A DNA stretch of 21,806 nt, from the IMG/VR virus record IMGVR_UViG_3300047557_000022, positions 1-21,806 of that record. One strand, 5' to 3'. This DNA is from a virus. Both the position numbers and the translations under genes were made by a program. Positions 14,809 through 21,430 of this stretch are shown here, one piece after another. Within the stretch, counting starts at the first letter, position 1; each line of letters opens with the position of its first letter. Below the pieces are notes generated by a model. That model was given only the letters and a program-made list of their open reading frames with translations, did not search any database and had not been told where the DNA came from.

Positions 14809-15882
14809 TTACCTCGTATATACGGAAATGTTCGGGGCAAAGTAGATCGGGGACTTGTCGCGCTCTTCGTTTTCTGCCTGCATGAAGTATTTCTCTGCCT
14901 GACCTTCCAAGTATTGCGTCCTTGCTAGGTCAACTCCCGGCAGTTCGAGGCTCATCTGGTGAGCCAACATACATTGAATGGCTAGATACCACCTTTGCGG
15001 GATCTCAAGCTCTCCAGAGAGGCTCCCAACATCCATCACTTGTCTGGAATACCAGATTGTCATCTGAATGAAGGGGTCTGAAGGCACCGGCCAGAGGTAA
15101 ATCTCACTCTGAGGGATGGTTCGGTTGAACCAATACTGGTACGGCTGGTTCGCAGTGAAGTTTTTGTTCGGCAAACTCGTGTAATCGTCCCGATTCAGCC
15201 TTGCCATCGGGATTTCAGTGGAGTTATTGCCAAAAAACAGCTCTCGAACACTGATTGTGTCGCCGCTTGTGGCCCTCATACGGTAATACTGCACCGTTTG
15301 ACCCGGTTCTACGTCATACCAAAGCCATTCGTTGTCTACCCAGACCGTTTCGCCCGGGTCTAACAGCGTATTCCAAGTAATTCCGTCCGCGGAATACTCA
15401 AAAATCACCGAAAACGTACCTGAAACACCCGGCAAAACACCAATTGCACCGATGTAAACAGGATTGTCGGTGCCGTAATCGACTGAAATATTCCCATTAG
15501 CCGAGGTTTGCGTGCATAACGTATCAATGTTGCCATCAAAGGCGTTATCTACTACACCTCCGGCGCTCGTTGCATACCCACCGGTGGTGTTCGGAGTCGG
15601 CCTGTTGAGCTTCCTATACAGAGCATTCAGTACATCATTGCCACCTACCGGAAGTTTGTAGACGTACTGATCAGCTTTTAGGCCATAGACCTTCTTCTCA
15701 ATAGCCCAGTATTGGATGCCGATGTTGATCAGGTTCGACAGGACGTAAAACAGCGACTCTCGTGCGCTCAAAACCTGCTCAGAAGTCAACTCCTCAGCAA
15801 GCTTTCCGCACCGACGAGCGCCGTGATCGATCAGCGTCTGAACACTGATGACTGTCGCCCCTACTGTTCCGCTGTATGCCAT
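14809..15882 (-). CDS. Tail adaptor protein (P22 gp4 / T7 gp11-like) with an inserted discoidin-like domain, 357 aa
   Basis: Residues 1-95 are a helical adaptor N-terminus (ISVQTLIDHGARRCGKLAEE, then SARESLFYVLSNLINIGIQY and a LPVGGNDVLNALYR segment). Residues 220-357 resume the fold: MARLNRDDYTSLPNK, then YLWPVPSDPFIQMTIWYSRQ, LELPGVDLARTQYLEGQAEK and IYFAPNISVYTR. Between them, about 97-219, is a beta-rich insert (DNAFDGNIDTLCTQTSANGN, FEYSADGITWNTLL, YYRMRATSGDTISVRELFFG) that looks like an F5/8 type C (discoidin) carbohydrate-binding module. The core probably joins portal to tail. The insert would project from the tail and could bind glycans, which is inference. The start is immediately after the TAG of the preceding gene. 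Confidence 0.75.
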   Translation of the reverse strand: MAYSGTVGATVISVQTLIDHGARRCGKLAEELTSEQVLSARESLFYVLSNLINIGIQYWAIEKKVYGLKADQYVYKLPVGGNDVLNALYRKLNRPTPNTTGGYATSAGGVVDNAFDGNIDTLCTQTSANGNISVDYGTDNPVYIGAIGVLPGVSGTFSVIFEYSADGITWNTLLDPGETVWVDNEWLWYDVEPGQTVQYYRMRATSGDTISVRELFFGNNSTEIPMARLNRDDYTSLPNKNFTANQPYQYWFNRTIPQSEIYLWPVPSDPFIQMTIWYSRQVMDVGSLSGELEIPQRWYLAIQCMLAHQMSLELPGVDLARTQYLEGQAEKYFMQAENEERDKSPIYFAPNISVYTR

Positions 15883-16287
15883 CTACCACCCCGGACAATT
15901 CCACCGCTTCATAGAGGCACGAGCACGACTGCCGCGCTCACTCTTTCTTGCAATCGGCCCCATCCTCGCACAAAACGAGTCTCTCCGCGGGCCACCCTGC
16001 GGTTGTGGAGCTTTAAGATTCGATCCCGTCTCACGGTTGTACTTCTCTCTGCCCTTAGCCGTAAGACCCGCTCCCTGCGATACAGGCAGCTTGTCTCCGC
16101 GGCCTACAGCAAGGCTCACCCCACCCTCTTTCATGCGTTCTGGGAGCTTCCCATAGGCTTTCTTGCCAACGTTTGACTGGGTGAACTCTTCGGCTACCGA
16201 GGGCTTGATCCCAACCTTCCTAGCAAACGCAGGGTTGTTCTCGACTGCTTTCATCAACCGGAACTGCGACTTAGTTTTGGCTGGCAT
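15883..16287 (-). CDS. Small basic conserved phage protein (DUF6321-like from memory), 134 aa
   Basis: A strongly basic protein. Residues 1-50 include KTKSQFRLMKAVENNPAFAR and FTQSNVGKKAYGKLPERMKE. Residues 73-131 contain GLTAKGREKYNRETGSNLKA, then RRDSFCARMGPIARKSERGS and a final KRWNC. The 'GLTxKGRxKYNxxTGSNLK ... SFCARM ... RWNC' pattern is one I recall as a domain of unknown function shared by phages and some large viruses (I believe DUF6321, not verified). Cys106 and Cys131 are in the conserved core. No membrane segment. A good ribosome-binding site (AAGGCGGG) precedes the ATG. Function unknown. Confidence 0.8.
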   Translation of the reverse strand: MPAKTKSQFRLMKAVENNPAFARKVGIKPSVAEEFTQSNVGKKAYGKLPERMKEGGVSLAVGRGDKLPVSQGAGLTAKGREKYNRETGSNLKAPQPQGGPRRDSFCARMGPIARKSERGSRARASMKRWNCPGW

Positions 16288-16288
16288 A

Positions 16289-16840
16289 TCAACCCGCCTT
16301 TAACAACAGCACCGCAAAGTTTCCATCGCTCAGCGTGATCGCCGTAGCCGCCGTTCCGCATGATCCTTGAACAATCAGGTTGTCACCAGCAGCAGCATGA
16401 ACAAGCGCCGATACCGCTACAAACATCGGATCGGTTGAGTGTGAATGAGTCTTCACAACTGTGTTGTTATAAGCAGAGGCAGTCGTCTCGTTGTAGCAGC
16501 GGAAACTGAAGTCTTTGTTGTTCGAGTCAGAAAAGGTCAGAAAGAACTGAATGAGATAGTCCCCTTCAGTATCAATCGTGATTCTATCGTTTGCAGCCGC
16601 TGGCGTTACACCGTTAGCAAGGCCATCGGTTGTAAACCCGGTGATCTTGTAAAACGTACTAGCGTTCGTGAACGTTTGCGGCGTAGTACCGCCAGCAACG
16701 TAGATTTCGCCATACGTCGCGGCAGTGACCTGAAACACTGAAGCTTGTACGTTCGCTCCTGACTGCACCAGAGGAACTAGTTCCGTCCCGTCTAATGGCG
16801 TAGTCGCCGCGGTCATTGCGCTGATCTTGGTATTAGCCAT
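16289..16840 (-). CDS. C1q/TNF-like virion adhesin, 183 aa
   Basis: Residues 1-38 are a fibre-type N-terminal module (ISAMTAATTPLDGTELVPLV, then QSG) that closely resembles the start of the 769-aa fibre. Residues about 43-183 form a compact jelly-roll-like domain: a first strand GEIYVAGG, ANDRITIDTEGDYLIQFFLT, a central FSFRCYNE, and a last strand SDGNFAVLLLKAG. This order fits C1q/TNF-like trimeric heads found at the tips of phage fibres. It is probably a short, trimeric head or tail decoration that binds the cell surface. The start ATG overlaps the TAA of the preceding gene (TAATG). Confidence 0.7.
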   Translation of the reverse strand: MANTKISAMTAATTPLDGTELVPLVQSGANVQASVFQVTAATYGEIYVAGGTTPQTFTNASTFYKITGFTTDGLANGVTPAAANDRITIDTEGDYLIQFFLTFSDSNNKDFSFRCYNETTASAYNNTVVKTHSHSTDPMFVAVSALVHAAAGDNLIVQGSCGTAATAITLSDGNFAVLLLKAG

Positions 16841-17064
16841 TACGAGATCTCCAGCAGAATTCCGCCAGTAGACTCCATCAGGACATATCCACTGTCGTCT
16901 TCTAACTCAATAAAGTAATCCGTCGGGGTCACGCCAAAGGCTACTATGACCTCGCTTCCACCAACAGCATTACCCCAGCCATCAGCAGCGTTAGCTTGTA
17001 CGCTTAACGCTGTTCCGGGGTAGACGTTAGCAAAATTAGCAACGCCAGAATAACCGACGCTCAT
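16840..17064 (-). CDS. Small virion-type protein, 74 aa, unknown function
   Basis: A 74-aa acidic protein. It begins MSVGYSGVANFANVYPGTAL, has a GWGNAVGGSEVIVAFGVTP stretch, and ends with YVLMESTGGILLEIS. The short beta-strand pattern and the terminal 'L-M-E-S-T-G-G-I-L-L-E' resemble the ends of phage virion proteins. No membrane segment or catalytic motif. ATG overlaps the stop of the 101-aa gene (ATGA), and its stop overlaps the next start (TAATG), so it is translated together with its neighbours. Function unknown; a small decoration or fibre-base component is possible. Confidence 0.75.
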   Translation of the reverse strand: MSVGYSGVANFANVYPGTALSVQANAADGWGNAVGGSEVIVAFGVTPTDYFIELEDDSGYVLMESTGGILLEIS

Positions 17065-17366
17065 GCAATGCCAGCCTGAATAAGCTTCAGCGTAGCAGAC
17101 CCAGCACCTGAGTTCACCGTCAGACGAATGCCCGTAACAGGGAACGCATAGTTGCCATCCGCTGAGGCAATCTGATCGGCAATGGTCGGATGATCAAACC
17201 ACGTCGTAAAACCTACCGCGGGGTCGTCAAACGTATGCTGGACGGTGTAGTCAACAACACCATCAACAATCACACCAAACCCGACATTGAACGGATTGGT
17301 GTTCGTATTCATTACGAAAGGAGTGGTAGACCCAGCTCCAGTCTTTGAGGCAATTTGAACCTTCAT
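17061..17366 (-). CDS. Small virion-type beta protein, 101 aa
   Basis: The protein begins MKVQIASKTGAGSTTPFVMN and appears all-beta, with YTVQHTFDDPAVGFTTWFDH and the C-terminal IRLTVNSGAGSATLKLIQAG. The layout (two sheets, alternating hydrophobic residues, Gly/Ser turns) is common to small virion proteins such as decoration proteins. I recall similar 'VxYTVQHTFDD ... WFxH' sequences in structural clusters of aquatic phages. It is the first gene after the UUCG terminator and has a ribosome-binding site (AGAGG) upstream, so some promoter or read-through must supply its mRNA. The exact role is unknown. Confidence 0.75.
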   Translation of the reverse strand: MKVQIASKTGAGSTTPFVMNTNTNPFNVGFGVIVDGVVDYTVQHTFDDPAVGFTTWFDHPTIADQIASADGNYAFPVTGIRLTVNSGAGSATLKLIQAGIA

Positions 17367-17383
17367 TGGTAACCTCTAAAGAA

Positions 17384-17405
17384 AGTGAGGGCCGAAGCCC
17401 CCACT
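17384..17405 (-). terminator. Intrinsic (rho-independent) terminator with UUCG loop
   Basis: On the minus strand, AGTGGGGGC and GCCCTCACT (nine positions, one mismatch) pair around the stable tetraloop TTCG. The run TTTCTTT follows directly. It lies 4 nt after the stop of the 457-aa gene. This is the most convincing terminator in the window. Confidence 0.8.
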
Positions 17406-17409
17406 TGGT

Positions 17410-18783
17410 TCAGACTGATCCGCCGCGCTTCTTAGCGGGGGTTACCGTCACAGACTTTTCAGTCTTGGTAACACTACCTTCAGGCGGCTTAGAGAAGAAG
17501 CCTTTGATGCCTTCAATCATTTTCTTTGGAGCACCTAGAATCGCATTACGCATTCCTTCATTTTCCTCGCGTTGAATGCGTTCCCAGTTCTCGTAAGCTT
17601 TTTGATTGCGGGCTGTCTTAGCTTGATCTTCGGCGCTTGATGTAGAACCGCCTTGAGAATATTTTTTGGTTTTCCCGCCGTGTTTATAAAACTGCCCAGC
17701 GTCTCCATATCCCGGCGCAGCAAATCGCCCTATATCTGAATCTTTCATCAGATCTTTAGCAACTTGTCTACGCTTTGATGTAGTCGTTGAGCCAAACGGA
17801 AACAACCTAGAATATTCACTTTCAGGACGATCCCCGGAAATAAATTCAACGTCTTCTTTAATGGCCTTGAATTGCTTCTTAGGGGACATACTGCTCCCCT
17901 TCATAGGCATATCAGCCGGATCTCCTCCAGCAGCCATTTTGACGTTTTTGCCATATTTGCTGTAGACCTCGTTGTTATAAGCCTTTGCGCTCTTCATTGC
18001 TGAAGCATTCTCAGACTTATGGGCCTTCAGCAACTTGGCTTCCGCCGGAGTCACCGAACCACCTTTCTTGAACGTCCCACTAAGCTGGCTGATACTAACC
18101 GGCTTCGAGGGAGTTTTGCGGCCTTGTGGCATCGCTACAGGGGCACCGCTCTTAACAACTCCCCCCGTAGCGTAGGCTTTTTTTGCTGCGCCACCTTTCT
18201 TGTAGCCGCCAGCATTGGCCTTCGCAACACCACCAGTCTTGTAGCCACCAGCGTTGCCAAGCTTCACACCACCGGTTTTAGCCGGTGAATGATCCACCTT
18301 AGCAGTGTGCATCATCGTCTCGCCCTTCTTTGATTCGATGATCCCACCCGCCTTGTAACCACCTTGGCCCATCACCACACCGCCAGTCTTCAGACCTTTA
18401 TGGGCCTTACTAGCTGGCATGGACTCATGCTTCTTGAGTTCCTTTGCGGTCTTAGCCATCTTCTTCATTTCGGCTGCGTGCTCTGCCTTTGACTCGCCGC
18501 CCTCTTTCATCATGCGACCAGCCATCCCTACCGGAGCCGCGGGAGCAGCAGCAGCAGGCATAGCCATCATCGCACGACGACGAGCTGCCATCGAGGGACG
18601 CATCGGAGCACGAGCAGGAGCCATTCCACCGCGAACAGGCATTGCTGGTGCCTGTGCAGTCGCCGTCCCCATCCCAGAAAGACCGCCCGCCTGCATCTTC
18701 TTGACGGTGCCGCCCTTCTTGAGCTTGAGTTCAACAGTAGGCTCCGTGGTCATCATCTTGACCATCGGCTTGAACTGACCCAT
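17410..18783 (-). CDS. Basic Lys/Gly-rich repeat protein, 457 aa, possible DNA-condensing virion protein
   Basis: A strongly basic protein with no recognised enzyme domain. Residues 1-34 contain ELKLKKGGTVKKMQAGG, and residues 40-90 are Ala/Pro/Met/Arg-rich. Residues 92-122 are a KEGGESKAEHAAEMKKMAKT helix. Residues 130-210 contain repeated Gly-Gly units: GGYKAGG, GGYKTGG and GGYKKGG, with four TGGV motifs and the near-copies TGGVKLGNAGGY and TGGVAKANAGGY. The C-terminal third is less repetitive, with ENWERIQREENEGMRN and IEGIKGFF segments. The composition recalls histone-like or nucleic-acid-condensing proteins. I recall related sequences in uncultured aquatic phages. A strong ribosome-binding site (AAGGAG, then AAGGA) precedes the ATG. 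The gene is flanked by two hairpins, unlike all its neighbours. Confidence 0.75.
   Translation of the reverse strand: MGQFKPMVKMMTTEPTVELKLKKGGTVKKMQAGGLSGMGTATAQAPAMPVRGGMAPARAPMRPSMAARRRAMMAMPAAAAPAAPVGMAGRMMKEGGESKAEHAAEMKKMAKTAKELKKHESMPASKAHKGLKTGGVVMGQGGYKAGGIIESKKGETMMHTAKVDHSPAKTGGVKLGNAGGYKTGGVAKANAGGYKKGGAAKKAYATGGVVKSGAPVAMPQGRKTPSKPVSISQLSGTFKKGGSVTPAEAKLLKAHKSENASAMKSAKAYNNEVYSKYGKNVKMAAGGDPADMPMKGSSMSPKKQFKAIKEDVEFISGDRPESEYSRLFPFGSTTTSKRRQVAKDLMKDSDIGRFAAPGYGDAGQFYKHGGKTKKYSQGGSTSSAEDQAKTARNQKAYENWERIQREENEGMRNAILGAPKKMIEGIKGFFSKPPEGSVTKTEKSVTVTPAKKRGGSV
18154..18396 (-). repeat. GGYKxGG / TGGV protein repeat array
   Basis: The region encodes residues 130-210 of the 457-aa protein, with three GGYKxGG units (residues 141-147, 179-185, 192-198) and TGGV at 133, 170, 183 and 207. 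On the plus strand this appears as recurring segments such as ttgtagccaccagc (18239-18252), with related copies near 18201 and 18354. Slippage or recombination between copies could change length. Confidence 0.7.
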
Positions 18784-18807
18784 TTCCTTACTCCTTAAAT
18801 AAGAACA

Positions 18808-18825
18808 CCGGGGGTTACCCCCCGG
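18808..18825 (-). terminator. GC-only hairpin between the beta-helix gene and the basic repeat protein
   Basis: CCGGGGG (18808-18814) pairs perfectly with CCCCCGG (18819-18825) around a four-base loop. On the minus strand it is followed by the A/T-rich TGTTCTTATTTA but no clean T-run. It lies just after the stop of the beta-helix gene and 24 nt before the ATG of the basic protein. It may be a weak terminator, or protect the 3' end of abundant capsid mRNA. Confidence 0.55.
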
Positions 18826-18831
18826 AATTCA

Positions 18832-19837
18832 TTAAGACGGATTCACGCCGATCCCACCCGCCGAAGCACTCGGGGCAGGCATATCGACATAAATCTGAGC
18901 AAGGGAGGAAGCGTCTGAACCGAACTCGCCAACTCCAACCATCATCGTATTCTTGATCACAACCTGACCACCAGCCGATGCCGCCAAAGTGGCAAACGCC
19001 GTCATGCTGGTCGAAGTCGAACCAATGTTGTTAATGATGGAGCAGTTCTTGAACAGCGCGTATCGATCCATGCCAGCCGCCGCACCAACCTTGAGACCAA
19101 GGGGAGTACCGGCGCTGCACTGGAACGGGAACGTGCAGTCAATAAACGAGTTACGCGCAGTGCCACCAGCAAGCTCAACCGTCGCATTCGCCGCACTACG
19201 GGCAACAGTATCGCCACCCAGCGTGCAGTTAATGAACGTATGCTCGCCGCCGCCGTTCAACAGCAGAAGCAGCATCAGCCATACCGTAGATGTTGACGTT
19301 CGAGTAAGCATTGCGCGATCCCGAGTCAGTCCATGCAATCATGCTGGCAGATCCCGTGGAGAACCCACAGAACACCGACAGATTTGCAAAGTAGCAACCC
19401 GAAGCAGTGACGTTGATAAACGCATCACTGTTGAACGTCGCAGCCGTATAGGTGCCAGTCGGCGGAGCAATCCGCGCACGCTGTGCGACCGAAGTCGGAG
19501 CAGCTACACCAATAAGGTGCGTCGCGTCTTTGTTCCAGTTCAACGTACCAGTGGTAGCAGCCGAGTTGATCGACTGAGCAAGTGCGGTACTCAGACGAGC
19601 AGAACCCGTCGAAGAACCGTTACCTACCAGCACGACCACATCGTTGTTACCAGCGGTGCATTTAGCCAGAGCACCATACAGAGTCTTCAGGGGAAGCTCA
19701 GGAGTGCCTTCGTTACCATCAGCGCCGTTCACCGGATCTACGAAGTAGTAGTTACCAGTGAACGGAAGACCGCCGATGGTTCCAAGAACCGGCACCCCAA
19801 AACTAGTAATCCCATTCGGGAAATTAGTCAGGGACAT
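18832..19837 (-). CDS. Beta-helix-like virion protein, split by a one-base frameshift (about 334 aa if restored)
   Basis: The first frame starts at ATG 19837 (GGAG 9 nt upstream) and ends at TAA 19229. It begins with FPNGITSFGVPVLG and has YYFVDPVNGADGNEGTPELP at residues 30-49, a typical opening of pectin-lyase-like beta helices. The other frame continues from about 19260 to TAA 18832 with NGGGEHTFINCTLGGD, FIDCTFPFQC and FKNCSIINN, which look like helix rungs ending in 'xxNC' or 'xxDC'. The open frames overlap at 18832-19338 and 19229-19837. Skipping one base within 19241-19263 joins them: the first frame reads an abnormal ERRRR there, the second reads NGGGE. The protein may be a head or tail fibre, spike or decoration. 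The cause could be a sequencing error, a real mutation or programmed frameshifting. Confidence 0.75.
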
Positions 19838-19861
19838 GATTTAACTCCAGTTCTCGGTTGC

Positions 19862-20776
19862 TTAGATACCCGGGGTACCGTACATCGCCCGCGGATCGGT
19901 GAAGCCCACGTCGTAACGCTCGGTGGCCTTGTACCGCATGGTGTCGGTCTCAAAGTCGCCTTCCATCGTCTTCTCCAGACGACGGCGCATCATCAGCTTC
20001 ATACCTTCGGGAGCGTCGGTCTGCACCCACCACGCCGTAGCACTGGTCAGACGCGACAGAACGGCAGCACCCTCATCCAGCAGTCCAATGGACTTGATCG
20101 GGTTGATGTCGTTGTTCGCGTTGCCAGCACGCAGGACGGACTTCAGCAGAACTTCAGCTTGGAAGACGTTGCCCGGAGCCACCACCAGTTGGCGCGGAAC
20201 CAGACGAATCTTCTTGCCGTTGTTGTCCACCGCCTGACGAATCTGGATCAGCATCTGCTCCAGAGAGGTCTGCGACAGAACCGCCGCGGTCGTCAGCAGG
20301 TTCGAGAACGTGCCGTTGACAATCGGGTGCGACGCACTGTTCAGCGAAACTCCATCACCGCCCGGATAGGACGAGTTGAAGGCGCGGTTCAGAACGTTAG
20401 CCGACAGCGTCTCTTTGGTCTCAATCAGCGACTGAGCCAGATGACGTGCATACACCTGACCGATACGGATGTGATCGCCATCCTCAACAAGAACTTTGGT
20501 CAGCGCGAAGGCAAGACCGTAGACCTTGTAGACGTACCGCTTCAGGAACAGCACACCACCCTGCTGATAGGTCACCGGGGTGCCATCAGGAAGCTGGGGA
20601 GCCGCGCCGAAGCCGTACAGAACCGGCTCTTCGTGATAGTTGCGGGGGATGCCTTCCTGCTCGCGGAAGACTCGTGACCATTCGTCCGTCCGTTGATCGT
20701 AAACGCCGTCGAAACATTCATTCAGAATTGGTTCGACAATGGAACGAAAGTCGGTACTACGCATCGGGGCTGCCAT
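19862..20776 (-). CDS. Major capsid protein (HK97-like fold, Mu gpT-like), 304 aa
   Basis: A soluble 304-aa protein that begins MAAPMRSTDFRSIVEPILNE. It has FLKRYVYKVYGLAFALTKVL (about 77-96), YARHLAQSLIETKETLSANV (109-128), the FNSSYPGGDG then SLNSASHPIVNG segment (133-155), and a C-terminal TERYDVGFTDPRAMYG. The 'LxxxHP' loop after a helix that spans 'ExxxAN' matches my recollection of gpT-like major head subunits. It would form the icosahedral shell. The ribosome-binding site is unusually strong (AAGGAGGG, 6 nt from the ATG), as expected for the most abundant virion protein, and it overlaps the upstream stop codon. It sits between a decoration-type gene and the beta-helix gene. Confidence 0.85.
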   Translation of the reverse strand: MAAPMRSTDFRSIVEPILNECFDGVYDQRTDEWSRVFREQEGIPRNYHEEPVLYGFGAAPQLPDGTPVTYQQGGVLFLKRYVYKVYGLAFALTKVLVEDGDHIRIGQVYARHLAQSLIETKETLSANVLNRAFNSSYPGGDGVSLNSASHPIVNGTFSNLLTTAAVLSQTSLEQMLIQIRQAVDNNGKKIRLVPRQLVVAPGNVFQAEVLLKSVLRAGNANNDINPIKSIGLLDEGAAVLSRLTSATAWWVQTDAPEGMKLMMRRRLEKTMEGDFETDTMRYKATERYDVGFTDPRAMYGTPGI

Positions 20777-20783
20777 GACTTAG

Positions 20784-20791
20784 CCCTCCTT
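20784..20791 (-). promoter_or_regulatory. Strong ribosome-binding site of the capsid gene
   Basis: On the minus strand the sequence TAAGGAGGGCTAAGTC precedes the ATG at 20776. AAGGAGGG is the best Shine-Dalgarno motif that I saw in the window, and its first two bases belong to the TAA stop of the preceding gene. This fits high translation of the major capsid protein. Confidence 0.8.
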
Positions 20792-21413
20792 ATACGGCAA
20801 TCGGCGAGTAATTCGTGGTAGCTACACGAATCTGGCCGTATTGATGTTGAGCAATAGTGGCGCGAACGATTACAAAGTTATCGCCCCAGTCGTTGTCCGG
20901 ATATGGAGCAATATCAACGATACGCATCTGCGCTTCGCCGTTAGCACCCACCAGCGAGGTGGACAGCGTGGCTTGCGACAGACCCGTGGTCGTCGAACCG
21001 TCCGTGGTGTTGCTCAGGTCGGCCTCATCACCAATCGAGGTCTGGAGCAACGAACCGTCAGCCTGAATCTCGTAAACGATGCTGGGATCGCTGTAGAAAT
21101 AGGCGACAACCGAACCAACTTGGAACGACTCGTTGGCAGGCCAGTAGTTAGAAACACGACGACGGCCAGTAGCATCCGTCCACTCGACGCCAGCAAAAGC
21201 TCCGAGGAACGCATCACCAGCACCGGCGACGACAATATAACCGCCCGTATCCATCTTGACCGGCTGGCCCTTCAGGATGTTGGACGCATAGCCAGCAGAG
21301 ACATTTCCGCTGGTCGAAACTGCTTGAATACCGTTGGCAAGCGCCTGTGCGCGATCCAGACCGCTCGGGTGAAACGCGGGACGCAGGCCAAACGGAGCAC
21401 TAGTTGCAGACAT
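20790..21413 (-). CDS. Putative capsid decoration / head structural protein, 207 aa
   Basis: The protein begins MSATSAPFGLRPAFHPSG and then has an all-beta middle with ILKGQPVKMDTGGYIVVAGA, GDAFLGAFAGVEWTDATGRR and NESFQVGSVVAYFYSDPSIV. The C-terminal part ends DWGDNFVIVRATIAQHQYGQ. I recall the 'SAPFGLRPxxHPSG' opening from genes next to the capsid gene in aquatic phages. No enzyme motif or membrane segment is visible. Position directly before the major capsid gene, with a strong AAGGAG site, supports a head decoration or stabilising role. A scaffold is less likely because it is beta-rich rather than a charged helical protein. Confidence 0.65.
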   Translation of the reverse strand: MSATSAPFGLRPAFHPSGLDRAQALANGIQAVSTSGNVSAGYASNILKGQPVKMDTGGYIVVAGAGDAFLGAFAGVEWTDATGRRRVSNYWPANESFQVGSVVAYFYSDPSIVYEIQADGSLLQTSIGDEADLSNTTDGSTTTGLSQATLSTSLVGANGEAQMRIVDIAPYPDNDWGDNFVIVRATIAQHQYGQIRVATTNYSPIAV

Positions 21414-21430
21414 TGCAAGCTCCTTGATGG

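Noticed and set aside
18154-18396. CRISPR-like array on account of regularly spaced short repeats
   Set aside because: The repeats are in-frame, degenerate and encode GGYKxGG protein units; there are no constant repeats with unique equal-length spacers.
19229-19338. The MHGLTRDRAML start of the 168-aa frame as an independent gene
   Set aside because: Its first 30 residues are an out-of-frame reading of the upstream beta-helix gene with no ribosome-binding site. The frame becomes protein-like only after the frameshift point, so it is the C-terminal part of one gene.
18989-20677. 562-aa open frame on the plus strand, opposite the capsid and beta-helix genes
   Set aside because: It is antisense to the well-supported capsid gene with a strong ribosome-binding site, its protein is Arg/Ser-rich without any recognisable motif, and no plus-strand gene exists elsewhere. 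It is best explained by codon bias in the minus-strand genes.
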